Shown here: positions 1-8,188 of the stretch, in pieces
Layout: each line of letters starts with the position of its first letter
How positions within the stretch are numbered: the stretch's first letter is position 1
DNA from: Pirellulaceae bacterium
Lineage (GTDB): Bacteria > Planctomycetota > Planctomycetia > Pirellulales > Pirellulaceae
Direction: 5' to 3'
Length of the DNA stretch: 64,000 nucleotides
Assembly (NCBI GenBank): GCA_029243025.1
Contig: JAQWSU010000053.1
Location: 62,001 to 126,000 of the forward strand
The notes under the pieces: generated by a model
Seen by the model: only the letters and a program-made list of their open reading frames with translations
What the model was told of the DNA's origin: nothing
The model's database searches: none
Program-made: the position numbers and the translations under genes

Positions 1-981
1 GCAAAGCCAATTCAAACTCTCTTCTGAAAAGCGAAAAAGATCTCGGTCGTCATCAATACACTCTTGATTCGCCCTGTTTTGGACGCTGCTGGGAATGGAC
101 CGCCCGAGGCGCTGTTCCAGCCAGGGTCGTTGTTTCTCAAAAGTCTCAATTTGATCGGCGATCACATTCTTTGATAGACAAATCCGTTTGCCCGGTAAGC
201 GGGCCATCCGCGAGATGAGCATGAGGCGGCGAATCCTGTCGATTCGTCGCCTCATTTGCGGTGGCATCAATTGAAGCCACGAAAACAACATTTGGATAGC
301 CGGAAAGGAAAGGCTTTCGTTAACCTGGATGACCGAGTTTGGGTCTAACTCAATTTCTTGCTTTGCAAGAAAATGTCGAACGACACAACCTTCGGGGAAT
401 GTTTTCGGATCGAACAAATGAATCTGAACATTCTCCCGGCCAAACAGATTATCGAACGCTCGAATTTTTGGAGCGAAGTCCAGGGAACTGTGTTCCTCGA
501 TCCTTGTTAAGAATGTTTGTAGATCCGTTACCTCCAATGATTTTATGATTTGCTGGAAGCAGCTGTCTAGCCAATCAGCTGGTGGACGTAAGTAGGCGAT
601 TATGACTGGCCGTAGCTTTTGTTGTACAAGCGACTCTCGCATTTGCGCGATGTCTTCTGGTGCTAAGCTCCAAACTGTTTCGCCGGATAGGATTAGTGAC
701 TTGTTGTTTTGTCGGACTTCCTTGTTTGCTAATTGTAGCTTCTTGTGGCATTTCGTTTTGAATCGCCGCAGTTTTGCCAGCGACCAACCCTGGTCTTTCA
801 TGAACCAACTTGATTTGGCTGATGAATCAAACAGGGTTATCAACCCGTTATCACTAGAAACATCGCCGAAACTGAGATAGTGAAAACGACGGTCCTGCAG
901 CCGATAGAACAGGGTCTGCTGAATTGAGGAACTTCCTGTCTTGTGCATGCCGATATGAATCAAGCACTTTTTCGCCGTCAT
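1..981 (-). CDS. Sulfotransferase-like protein, truncated by window edge
   Basis: The frame is open from an ATG at 981 to the window edge, giving 327 residues with the C-terminus outside. The N-terminus reads MTAKKCLIHIGMHKTGSSS, the 5'-phosphosulfate-binding P-loop form (GMHKTGSSSIQ) of bacterial sulfotransferases that move sulfate from PAPS to a hydroxyl on sugars or lipids. The rest is poorly conserved to my eye, but contains an ELDPNSVIQVNESLSFP segment and basic helices near residues 235–270. It is probably cytoplasmic, as no signal peptide is visible. The GT8 gene lies directly upstream on the same strand. Two other sulfotransferase genes in the window are broken, so this is the only intact one. 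The substrate cannot be read from the sequence. Confidence 0.75.
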   Translation of the reverse strand, partial: MTAKKCLIHIGMHKTGSSSIQQTLFYRLQDRRFHYLSFGDVSSDNGLITLFDSSAKSSWFMKDQGWSLAKLRRFKTKCHKKLQLANKEVRQNNKSLILSGETVWSLAPEDIAQMRESLVQQKLRPVIIAYLRPPADWLDSCFQQIIKSLEVTDLQTFLTRIEEHSSLDFAPKIRAFDNLFGRENVQIHLFDPKTFPEGCVVRHFLAKQEIELDPNSVIQVNESLSFPAIQMLFSWLQLMPPQMRRRIDRIRRLMLISRMARLPGKRICLSKNVIADQIETFEKQRPWLEQRLGRSIPSSVQNRANQECIDDDRDLFRFSEESLNWLC

Positions 982-1154
982 GCTTCTTTGATGGGTAAAG
1001 GTTGTTTCGTCTGGTCTGTTTCAAATCGAGTGGCACGAGACGCGTCACGAGTTTCATGTTTTGCGAATTGGCGGAAAGCTGGTTGGGGGTTCTTTTTGAA
1101 TAATCGAAAATTGTAGCTGAATAGCTTGATTGAAGTCGCCAAGCCGTCACGCGA

Positions 1155-2108
1155 TTAACGGGTGAGCTTTCGGCGAATTGCGATTTTGAGTCGTCTGAAT
1201 TCGTTGGCAGCTTTCAATGGCCTAAATTTTTGGAAACTGGTTCGTGAAAGATAATCCCACCACAAACTGCTTTCAGCTGAATCATGGGGATCGCCATACC
1301 AAGGCTTGTCTAGACCCGAAAAGTGAATGATTGCAGGATCTCGCAAAGCCTCATCTACCTCGTCCATGGGAAAGAATGTGTATGCCCATGTCTTGGGTGA
1401 GCGCAATGCATGGGTTTGATTCCAACGGAGTTGCAGCGGTGTAAAATGGCCGGCAGTTGCCAGATTGATTGCGTCCATGTCATTCCGGAAATAACGGCCA
1501 TGAGTTCGGCAGAGTGTTTGCAGGGTTGCGGTCGTCTCACGGTCTTTCCAGGATGTCAGGTTGAAAACCAGTACTCCCGATTGAAGATAGGGCGTGTCAG
1601 GTGCAATGTGCAGTTCTCTCCAAATGCTTGAAAGCGCAGAGTTAGGACTGGAAATTGTTGGGTTGCTTATTGCCGGCACCGCGGCAAGGCTATGGTTACC
1701 GATTCGGGTCGTAAACAGTTCGGAAAGATCTTTTCGGACCAGGATGTCTGTGTCTAGGTAAACAGCTGTTTGACGCGATTCTGCCAGGTAATTTGCGGCA
1801 AAGAAGCGTCCCCATGCCTCCTGGCCTAGGCGTTTTTCCGTTGGAAACAAATCCACTGGCATTAGTTCCCTGAGACTCTCGAAATGAAGAGCAAGTGCCG
1901 GCACCGACGCTTGTATTTGATGTTGTGTTCTTTTGTTGATGTCGCTGCAAAAAAGATGGATTTCTAGATTGGTCGTGGCCTGCTTCGTTTCCTGGATGGA
2001 TCGCAGGAGCACTGCCAGTGGCATTGCAACCTTGGTGTTCCCAACCATGAATAGCGTGAGAGGATCGGTGTTATTCAAGTGCGGTATTCGCCGTTTTGGT
2101 TTGTCCAA
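1155..2108 (-). CDS. Glycosyltransferase family 8 (LgtC-like)
   Basis: The 317-residue protein has the layout of a GT8 retaining galactosyl/glucosyltransferase. A Rossmann-like start (LTLFMVGNTKVAMPLAVLLRSI) is followed by the metal-binding DTD at residues 119–121 in YLDTDILVRKDLSEL, the LQSGVLVFNLTSWK segment, FRNDMDAINLATAG and a C-terminal HFSGLDKPW. Such enzymes use UDP-sugars to extend lipo-oligosaccharide or exopolysaccharide chains at the cytoplasmic side. It lies about 170 bases upstream of the sulfotransferase on the same strand, which suggests a sulfated glycan. It is divergent from the NTase–GT1–HprK group that starts 320 bases away on the other strand. Confidence 0.85.
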   Translation of the reverse strand: MDKPKRRIPHLNNTDPLTLFMVGNTKVAMPLAVLLRSIQETKQATTNLEIHLFCSDINKRTQHQIQASVPALALHFESLRELMPVDLFPTEKRLGQEAWGRFFAANYLAESRQTAVYLDTDILVRKDLSELFTTRIGNHSLAAVPAISNPTISSPNSALSSIWRELHIAPDTPYLQSGVLVFNLTSWKDRETTATLQTLCRTHGRYFRNDMDAINLATAGHFTPLQLRWNQTHALRSPKTWAYTFFPMDEVDEALRDPAIIHFSGLDKPWYGDPHDSAESSLWWDYLSRTSFQKFRPLKAANEFRRLKIAIRRKLTR

Positions 2109-2431
2109 GACGAAGTCCTAGGATTGCTCGTCAGTGAAATTCGATGACAAAACAATGGGTGTTGGCGTCTACAGGGTGCTTTCAACTCAGTGTAATCCGC
2201 ACGGCGAGTATTAAATATTTGGCTTGCTGTGGAATCGCTGATTTAAGTGGGCCAACTTCCGTTAATTCATTTATTCCGAATAACTCGAATGCCAGATGAG
2301 AAATGGGGACATCCTGAAGTTAATGCTGTTTGTGTTTCGTAAACCGGAATTAGGTTAAGTAGATTGGTCTCAGTTTACTTATTGTTTGTGACTCTGTTTC
2401 GTAATGTCTGTTTCGTAATGTCTGTTTCGTA
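2109..2431. promoter_or_regulatory. Divergent intergenic region with repeat-built start
   Basis: This 323-base AT-rich region separates the divergent GT8 and nucleotidyltransferase genes, so it should carry both promoters. I see no clear -35/-10 pair that I would defend. Its downstream end consists of the 14-bp triple repeat described separately. Confidence 0.4.
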
Positions 2432-2434
2432 ATG
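2393..2434 (+). repeat. Three perfect 14-bp tandem repeats ending in the start codon
   Basis: The unit TCTGTTTCGTAATG occurs three times without a mismatch at 2393–2406, 2407–2420 and 2421–2434. Each copy ends in ATG and the last ATG is the start of the nucleotidyltransferase-like gene. Because 14 is not a multiple of three, the ATGs at 2404, 2418 and 2432 lie in three different frames. Copy-number slippage would change leader length and upstream ATG decoys without changing the protein. Confidence 0.9.
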
Positions 2435-3829
2435 AATGTGCTTATGAAGTCGCACGACAGAAGATCTGTGAAAGGTTGGGTGCGCCTCTTCGTTGTGATG
2501 AGTGCTATCGGTCCCATTGCGTGGGTTTATCGATTGCTTTACACCTGCCTGGCCAAGCTGGCAGTCGCCGATCTCAAATGTAGGTCCGGTTTGATTGCGG
2601 TCTACCTCTGCCGTGGCCTTAGCAAAAATAAGTCGCTTGTGATTCCCGGGATAAGTGACATTGATTTCATTGTCGTCGTCAAGAACGGTGGGGAACACGC
2701 AGTTGTTGCCGATCGAATATTGCGAAAGTGGAATGCGCTGACCTTCGGTGTGATTGAATACTATCCAGCTGTGGTGATGACGGAGTGTGAATTTGAACGT
2801 ATGTGGCACACCAATCTCGTTCGCAGGTTTCGCTTTTTAGAAGGCCAGTCTACCTGGACTTTGATGGCTGGTGCCGACGTTGTGAATCAACTGCCAGAAT
2901 TAAACGAACTGAAGAAACGAGAGGCTTATTACGCGGAGTTGAATTACTGGTGGGTGCGATTTGTTGCAATGTGCTTTCACGACGAAGCCTTTTTGAATGA
3001 AAGGCTGTTGAGGAATTCTATTTGTTACAAGGCGGTAACCGAAGTTAGCAATTTGAAAAATGCACTTCAAACCGGAGAGCTTGTTCTACAGCGGGAAGAT
3101 GCTTTTGAACGCGAGCAGGGTGATTTATTTGAACGATTGAAGAATCAGAAAGAGTCACGGTGTTTGACGCGAGATGACGACTTAGTGAAGGATACGCTCC
3201 AATTCATTATGGGGGCAATTTCAGATGTTTGGTCTGCTTTTTCGACGCAACCCTTCCTGACAACTCATGCCGACATTGTTCAAACTACAGCAGCCACCGA
3301 GAGTTGTCAGGCGAACAAGCAGGTGGAGGCGATGTTGGAGCATTTTCGACTTGGGTTCCACCGTAAATTCGTCGAGGCGGATTTGCATGTGGAAGTACTT
3401 CAAAGTCTTTGGTGGCAATCGAATGAATTGTTGGTGGTCGTTACGTTGCCGGCTGCATTTGAAATTGACGCGAAAATCATCACGGATTTGATTGAGGCTG
3501 CCAAGGTACAGACGTCGCGATTGCCACGATGTTTCCTCTATCTTCGAATGGGTGATGTGTTATTTCCGTTGACCCCCGAACTGCCAAAGGATTTTTACCG
3601 TGGCGTAATTACGGCGGCAACGATCCCGGATGTGATTTTGCGGTTGGGGGGGGAGGCGGTCTTTTGGACTGATTGGTCGGCATGTCTGATTAGCGGGCCG
3701 GAGGTGGAACGCCTCTGGCCTTCCCTAACTCATCAGAAAAGAAATCAGTTGAATCAAGTTAGTGAAATGGTGGCCACGGGAAGTATTTGTTATTCAACAG
3801 ACTTGAGCGAATGCCAAGATGGCTTGTAG
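2432..3829 (+). CDS. Nucleotidyltransferase-like protein
   Basis: The 465-residue protein has a nucleotidyltransferase-fold signature near residues 62–80: GLSKNKSLVIPGISDIDF, with the metal-binding pair in SDIDFIVVV. The small residues before it resemble a degenerate GGSxxxG(S)DxD loop. The remainder is mainly helical with many acidic and aromatic residues and no recognised domain. The substrate is unknown; related proteins sit in glycan and modified-peptide loci next to HPr-kinase-like ATPases, as here. It is followed by a GT1 gene after 15 bases, and that gene overlaps the HprK-like gene, so the three look like one transcription unit. The start at 2432 is set by the 14-bp repeat. An in-frame ATG at 2444 is an alternative. 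Confidence 0.6.
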   Translation: MNVLMKSHDRRSVKGWVRLFVVMSAIGPIAWVYRLLYTCLAKLAVADLKCRSGLIAVYLCRGLSKNKSLVIPGISDIDFIVVVKNGGEHAVVADRILRKWNALTFGVIEYYPAVVMTECEFERMWHTNLVRRFRFLEGQSTWTLMAGADVVNQLPELNELKKREAYYAELNYWWVRFVAMCFHDEAFLNERLLRNSICYKAVTEVSNLKNALQTGELVLQREDAFEREQGDLFERLKNQKESRCLTRDDDLVKDTLQFIMGAISDVWSAFSTQPFLTTHADIVQTTAATESCQANKQVEAMLEHFRLGFHRKFVEADLHVEVLQSLWWQSNELLVVVTLPAAFEIDAKIITDLIEAAKVQTSRLPRCFLYLRMGDVLFPLTPELPKDFYRGVITAATIPDVILRLGGEAVFWTDWSACLISGPEVERLWPSLTHQKRNQLNQVSEMVATGSICYSTDLSECQDGL

Positions 3830-3844
3830 AGTCGATGTTTTGCT

Positions 3845-5254
3845 ATGAATGTTCTATTTAATGTGATGTCAGGTCGAGGGCACACCCAAGCGGGGCTTCG
3901 GCTTGCGAATGCACTTCGCACGAAAGGTCATTACGTCACCTTTTTGTGTTGGCCTGACGCTGTTGAAGAATTTCGTGCACAAGGCTTTTCGACGGTGCTC
4001 TATGCTGAAAAGGTTTTTTCCGATTCGTTGTGCCATCGGGCGTCCACGAATGATTTAGTCGCGCCGATTCGATCGGGGGCTGTCAATGCTAGTAATCCGA
4101 AAGCGGGAGATCTGTTCGAAGCTTATTTGCATCACATCGTCAACGGTGAGTTCGACGCGCGAATAAAAACTAGTCAACCTGATGTATTTGTTTTCGATAG
4201 TTTTCTTTGGGCTAATGCACTGCGCGTTTTGTTTCTCGGTATCCCCGTTGTTGGCCTTTCCATTCCGATGGCATTCCGCCTGAACACGAAAGTCCCACCT
4301 GTGACCTCGGGGAGAACGGTTAGGGGAAACCCCCTGGATCGATTTTCGGTTTTGTTGGAGTGGATGTGGGTGGAAACAAAAAGTGTTTGGATTAATCGTT
4401 CTAGATCGCAGTTCGCAGGGACCTATCGGCACCCCTATCGTTTTCATCACCTAACTTACATTTACCGAGAAATTGCTAAACAATCAGGGATTGCCGCCAG
4501 AAGGAATCGCGACTTTGTTTTAACTGAATTCGGTCCGCGATTAGTGGTTCCGGAAATCGTTTGTGCCCCGCATGAGTTACAGTTTGAAGTGAAAGCGAAA
4601 GACTCTCGTGTTTTTTTCGGTGACTATGTTGACATGAACCGTTCAGAACCAGTTGGGCGAGTTGATGGTTTAGATCCGAAAAAGCCGTGGGTTTATTGTT
4701 CCCTGGGGACTGAGTCGAAAAACTATCCTTATTCGAAGCGTTTTTTTCGGGCGGTTGTCGAAGCAAGTCGTTTGAAATCAGATTGGCAATGGATTTTGTC
4801 CGTGCCGAATGGAGAATTAGAAAGCGATCTAGAGATTCCCAGGAATCTGGCTGTTTCTAACTGGTGGCCGCAGATCCATGTGCTGGGAAGAGCGGCCGTA
4901 ATGGTGACTCACGGCGGGATTAATTCCATCTTGGAAGGGATCGAAAGTGAGGTTCCCATGGTGATCGTACCTGGGACTAGAGACCAGCCAGGCAATGCGG
5001 CCAGAGCGGAGGCTTGTGGGATTTCTCGACGCTTACCAATGAAGAATATTCGCCCAACCGAATTAATAAATGCCGTTCAACATTGTGTTGATTCATCGTC
5101 GATCAAAGATGCACTGACACGCATTCGTAATTCGATACGCAATGGAAATACTCTAGGTGAGGCGATAAATCTTATCGAATCGGTTGCTGCTGAATCGAAA
5201 AGATGTAGGGGTACTATCCGTCCAGCTAAACAGAATCACGCGTGTAGGAAATGA
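3845..5254 (+). CDS. Glycosyltransferase family 1 (UGT/MGT-like)
   Basis: The 469-residue GT-B fold enzyme starts with MNVLFNVMSGRGHTQAGLRLANALRT, the acceptor-domain glycine/histidine loop of UDP-glycosyltransferases. Its C-terminal domain carries WVYCSLGTESK (about residue 280), NWWPQIHVLGRAAVMVTHGG and a donor-binding stretch ending in PGTRDQPGNAARAEACG. This family glycosylates small molecules, lipids or carotenoids with nucleotide sugars. It starts 15 bases after the nucleotidyltransferase-like gene, and its stop overlaps the start of the HprK-like gene (ATGA at 5251), indicating translational coupling. The last 25 residues are basic and variable. The acceptor is unknown. Confidence 0.88.
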   Translation: MNVLFNVMSGRGHTQAGLRLANALRTKGHYVTFLCWPDAVEEFRAQGFSTVLYAEKVFSDSLCHRASTNDLVAPIRSGAVNASNPKAGDLFEAYLHHIVNGEFDARIKTSQPDVFVFDSFLWANALRVLFLGIPVVGLSIPMAFRLNTKVPPVTSGRTVRGNPLDRFSVLLEWMWVETKSVWINRSRSQFAGTYRHPYRFHHLTYIYREIAKQSGIAARRNRDFVLTEFGPRLVVPEIVCAPHELQFEVKAKDSRVFFGDYVDMNRSEPVGRVDGLDPKKPWVYCSLGTESKNYPYSKRFFRAVVEASRLKSDWQWILSVPNGELESDLEIPRNLAVSNWWPQIHVLGRAAVMVTHGGINSILEGIESEVPMVIVPGTRDQPGNAARAEACGISRRLPMKNIRPTELINAVQHCVDSSSIKDALTRIRNSIRNGNTLGEAINLIESVAAESKRCRGTIRPAKQNHACRK

Positions 5255-6279
5255 CGATTCAAAAACTCGATAAGCTCACACTTTGGTTTCACGGGATTAA
5301 GCTGAATGTAAACAGTAACTGTCCTGAACTCTTAGAGTCTTTAAGGAGAGATTTTGAGTCGTTTTCTAAATCGAACCGTCCCGTTGAACAAACGATAAGC
5401 ATTACGGCGCAGCATGGTCCGTTTGACCCCAAGCAAATACGGGGTTGGCCATTCTTACGACATCTCGGTGGAAAAGCATCTGGCTGGGGAAATGAGAGGT
5501 GGGTCGATTATGGAAATGCCCTGCTTTTTTACAATGCAGCCCAACGCTGCGGTCGAGTGGAGGCGGAAGATTCAAATCCGCTCTATCACTATACCTACTA
5601 TCTGATCATCTCGACGCTCGGGGTCACGATGGATCAGATGGGGCTGCACCGCTTCCACTCGCTAGGCGTTTCCTATCACGGAACGTCAGCTTTATTCACG
5701 ATGCCCATTTCAGGCGGTAAGTCAACACTTGCGATGGAACTGCTGGGAGACTTGGATGTCCTATTGATTTCAGAGGATACACCTTTAATTGATCTGAATT
5801 CAAAAGTGTTTCCTTTTGGAATTCGAATAAGCTTACGCGAAATCGATAAACTTTCTATCCCGGACGATCGGTTCAGAATCAAAAACGATCCCGTGTTCGG
5901 AAAGAAGTACTTGCTTGATATGAGTCATTTTGGAATGTCTCGCTGCATGCATCATGCAATGTCAACGCATTTCATATTTTGGGCTGAAAAAAGCAGTCTG
6001 GATGAACCCGAAATTGTCCCCGTGCCCAGTCGGAAGAGTTTGCCAGATTTACTGATTGCCATTGGAATGGGAAAGGATTGTCCACAGCGCGCGGAAATGG
6101 TGCTGCGACTGAATCCCGCGGGGATTCGAGAGATCGGAGTTACCCTATGTAAACGGCTTGCTTGCGCCATCAGTTTGTGGCGGCGCGTCAAATGTTACCG
6201 CTTTCTAATGACGAAAGATGTCGAAAAGAACGCTAGATTCCTCAAAGTATTTCTGGCTGAACATCGGACACATGATTAG
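5251..6279 (+). CDS. HPr kinase-like P-loop ATPase (HprK-related)
   Basis: This 342-residue protein resembles the C-terminal kinase domain of HprK. The Walker A loop is MPISGGKSTLA at residues 151–161, preceded by a HSLGVSYHGTSALF strand and followed by VLLISEDTPLIDL (171–181), the position of the HprK acidic pair. The N-terminal 120 residues are specific to this subfamily and lack the HPr-sensing domain. Members accompany PqqD-like and nucleotidyltransferase proteins. One characterised relative phosphorylates the C-terminal serine of a lasso-peptide precursor (paeninodin family), while most have no known substrate. It is coupled to the preceding GT1 by a 4-base overlap. A second member of the superfamily occurs at 60023–60883. 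Confidence 0.8.
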   Translation: MTIQKLDKLTLWFHGIKLNVNSNCPELLESLRRDFESFSKSNRPVEQTISITAQHGPFDPKQIRGWPFLRHLGGKASGWGNERWVDYGNALLFYNAAQRCGRVEAEDSNPLYHYTYYLIISTLGVTMDQMGLHRFHSLGVSYHGTSALFTMPISGGKSTLAMELLGDLDVLLISEDTPLIDLNSKVFPFGIRISLREIDKLSIPDDRFRIKNDPVFGKKYLLDMSHFGMSRCMHHAMSTHFIFWAEKSSLDEPEIVPVPSRKSLPDLLIAIGMGKDCPQRAEMVLRLNPAGIREIGVTLCKRLACAISLWRRVKCYRFLMTKDVEKNARFLKVFLAEHRTHD

Positions 6280-6402
6280 GGCGAGTTGCTTGTGTCGCTG
6301 GCGATACAGTCGTTGTCAAGCCAGAAGATCAACTGGAATAAAATACTGTGCTCATTGATCCACCTGTCTTTTTGTAAATCGTAATTTGAGCGTGTCGTTG
6401 CA

Positions 6403-6893
6403 ATGGATCCAGAATTTTTTTGTATCGGGTTTTACAAGACTGGAACAACCTCGCTGCAGGTTGCTTTGCAGAAACTTGGTTATCGGGTGCGGGGCCTTTT
6501 GGTATTCACAATCCCAGAATACATCTCGATGTTTTGCCATTGGCTCATTCGATCGTGTCCACACACGATGCGTTTCAGGATCATCCATGGCCCATCATTT
6601 TTCGAGAAATGGACCGGTCTTACCCCGGGGAGAAATTTATATTGACGGTCCGTGATGAGAAGGCTTGGATTCGTAGTGTCCTGAGTCACTTCGGTCATCA
6701 ATCAACAGAATTGCGTCGTTGGGTCTACGGTAAGGGTTCCCCGAAAAGCAACGAGCAAATCTATCTTCGACGTTATCGGCAACACAACGCCGAAGTTCGT
6801 GAATACTTTCGTGAACGGAGAGACGACTTTCTGGAAATGAATTTTGGCAGAGGGCTGTCGGGTCGCTTTCTGCGGTGGCATGAAACCAGCTGA
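6403..6893 (+). pseudogene. Sulfotransferase gene, frameshifted and 3'-truncated
   Basis: The first 31 codons from ATG 6403 encode FCIGFYKTGTTSLQVALQKLGYRV, the PAPS-binding P-loop of the Sulfotransfer_4-like family. Near the GGGG run at about 6493 the homology moves to another frame, which then reads HDAFQDHPWPIIFREMD, YPGEKFILTVRDEKAWIRSV and FRERRDDFLEMNF, the usual order for this family. The C-terminal helices are missing. At about 6855 the sequence runs into the antisense of a truncated PSCyt1 gene. One frameshift plus loss of the 3' end makes a functional product unlikely. Confidence 0.85.
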
Positions 6894-7145
6894 GACAATC
6901 TCAAGCATCGATTGCAGCAGATCAGCATTAGCCGCCAGCTTTTCGCCAGAAGTCAATCGAGCCAAATCGAGTTCGCCTTTGTTCTCTTGGGCGTTGTGGC
7001 ACGCGTAGCAATTTTGTTGCAAGATCGGTTGGATCACGTTGGTGAAACGGTCGGGCTGAGCTTCGTCTGCTCCCAGAGCAGGAGGCAGCGATGGACACAG
7101 GCAAATGCTGATGAGAACGACCAGTGTCAATGCGGCTTGTCTCAT
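6856..7145 (-). pseudogene. 5' fragment of a planctomycete cytochrome (PSCyt1) gene
   Basis: From an ATG at 7145 the product begins with a signal peptide (MRQAALTLVVLISICLC… to ALGA). It continues into a PSCyt1 haem domain: FTNVIQPILQQNCYACHNAQENKG followed by SAGFMPPQKATRQPS. The CYACH motif is the haem c site. After about 90 residues the homology ends where the sequence meets the 3' end of the broken sulfotransferase. The rest of a typical 700–1000-residue protein is absent from the window, so this is a deletion remnant. The small region upstream overlaps nothing essential, since the cupin gene ends at 7156. Confidence 0.75.
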
Positions 7146-7155
7146 GTGCGCCTCG

Positions 7156-7644
7156 TCAGCGTATGAATTGGGTGACATAGTCGTCGCCAAGACCTGTTTG
7201 TGAAAAATGACGGCGACACATTTCTATTTTGGTGTGGACATCATCATGTCCCACTGTATTGTCATCATCGTCAAAATAGATCAGTGCCCCAAAGATATGA
7301 AACAGCGTGATCATTTCATCCGCGTTGTCGACAACCAATGTATGGACTTCACCAGGAGGCTCGAATACATAGTCGCCCTCGCGAGCGGTCCAGTCGTGCT
7401 CGAGGTAACGCCAGGATCCCTTGATGACATATCCGTGCACTGGGGCTGGATGTCGGTGTCGACTGAGCACGCCCGTCCGTCGGACGCGTAGTAGGTTTAC
7501 CCACGAACCTCCAGTCACATCGAGCAGCAACGGACGGAACCAGACGTTTTCCGCTTGCGGAACCCAAAGCCGTTCGTCTTCCGGAAGCGTCGGCGTGACT
7601 ATATCTGAAATTGCATGCGATAAAGACAAGTTTGATTGTGCCAT
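7156..7644 (-). CDS. Cupin protein, 2,4'-dihydroxyacetophenone dioxygenase family
   Basis: This 162-residue protein forms a single cupin barrel. Visible markers are LWVPQAENVWFRPLLLDVT, the metal site in VLSRHRHPAPVHGYVIKGSW (two or three His, residues about 62–70) and the second motif EGDYVFEPPGEVHTLVV. It closes with KIEMCRRH and LGDDYVTQFIR. The pattern matches proteins annotated as 2,4'-dihydroxyacetophenone dioxygenase, which cleave a C–C bond using one iron. Many relatives have untested roles, so the substrate is a family-level guess. It starts at ATG 7644 and seems to be a single-gene unit beside a deletion scar. Confidence 0.8.
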   Translation of the reverse strand: MAQSNLSLSHAISDIVTPTLPEDERLWVPQAENVWFRPLLLDVTGGSWVNLLRVRRTGVLSRHRHPAPVHGYVIKGSWRYLEHDWTAREGDYVFEPPGEVHTLVVDNADEMITLFHIFGALIYFDDDDNTVGHDDVHTKIEMCRRHFSQTGLGDDYVTQFIR

Positions 7645-8188
7645 GAGAAATGGTTTGTCCTAATGGTGTGTAACACGGGCCGCCGCTGAATCCAGCTTCC
7701 GACGAGTAATGCCGTTCAAGTCTTCCCATAATACAACAACCGATGTTGTGGGGCGAATGTGCCGAGCCCATTGTTAAGGCCTGCGAATAGACTTTCGGGA
7801 AATCGTCACAGGCTGTCCCTATCCCCTGAGCGACTAGCACGTTTTCGGATCGACACTGTCAGCGGACGAAGTGCTTTCGATACGCTGGTAGGGTACAACT
7901 TATGGGTGAGCCAGGCTCGGTCATTGCCTGTTCTCGTGCCTCGACGTGAACAGAACGGGCACCGATCACAAATCGTAGATCGACTCATTCTGTGGTTATT
8001 TGGCTTTTCCATCGTGCAGGCTTCCGGGAAAAGAGTTCTCAAAGGATGTAAATTCGAATGGGGAAGCCGATTTGAGGGAATAGTATGACTCACGCTACGA
8101 TGGATTTATACTGATTAGCAGTTGCAATGGTGCCAGATGGTGGACCGGGCCAGATAATGGCAGAGTTAATCCAAGTAAGAATCAAGGA
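7645..8188. other. Gene-poor 544-base stretch
   Basis: Open frames here are short, overlap on both strands and resemble nothing I know. The region separates the divergent cupin gene and the first cytochrome/DUF1549 gene and presumably holds both promoters. No repeat or clear hairpin was seen. Confidence 0.4.

Noticed and set aside
7349-7840. Open frame of 163 codons on the minus strand
   Set aside because: It covers the cupin gene in another frame and its composition is typical of a shadow frame.
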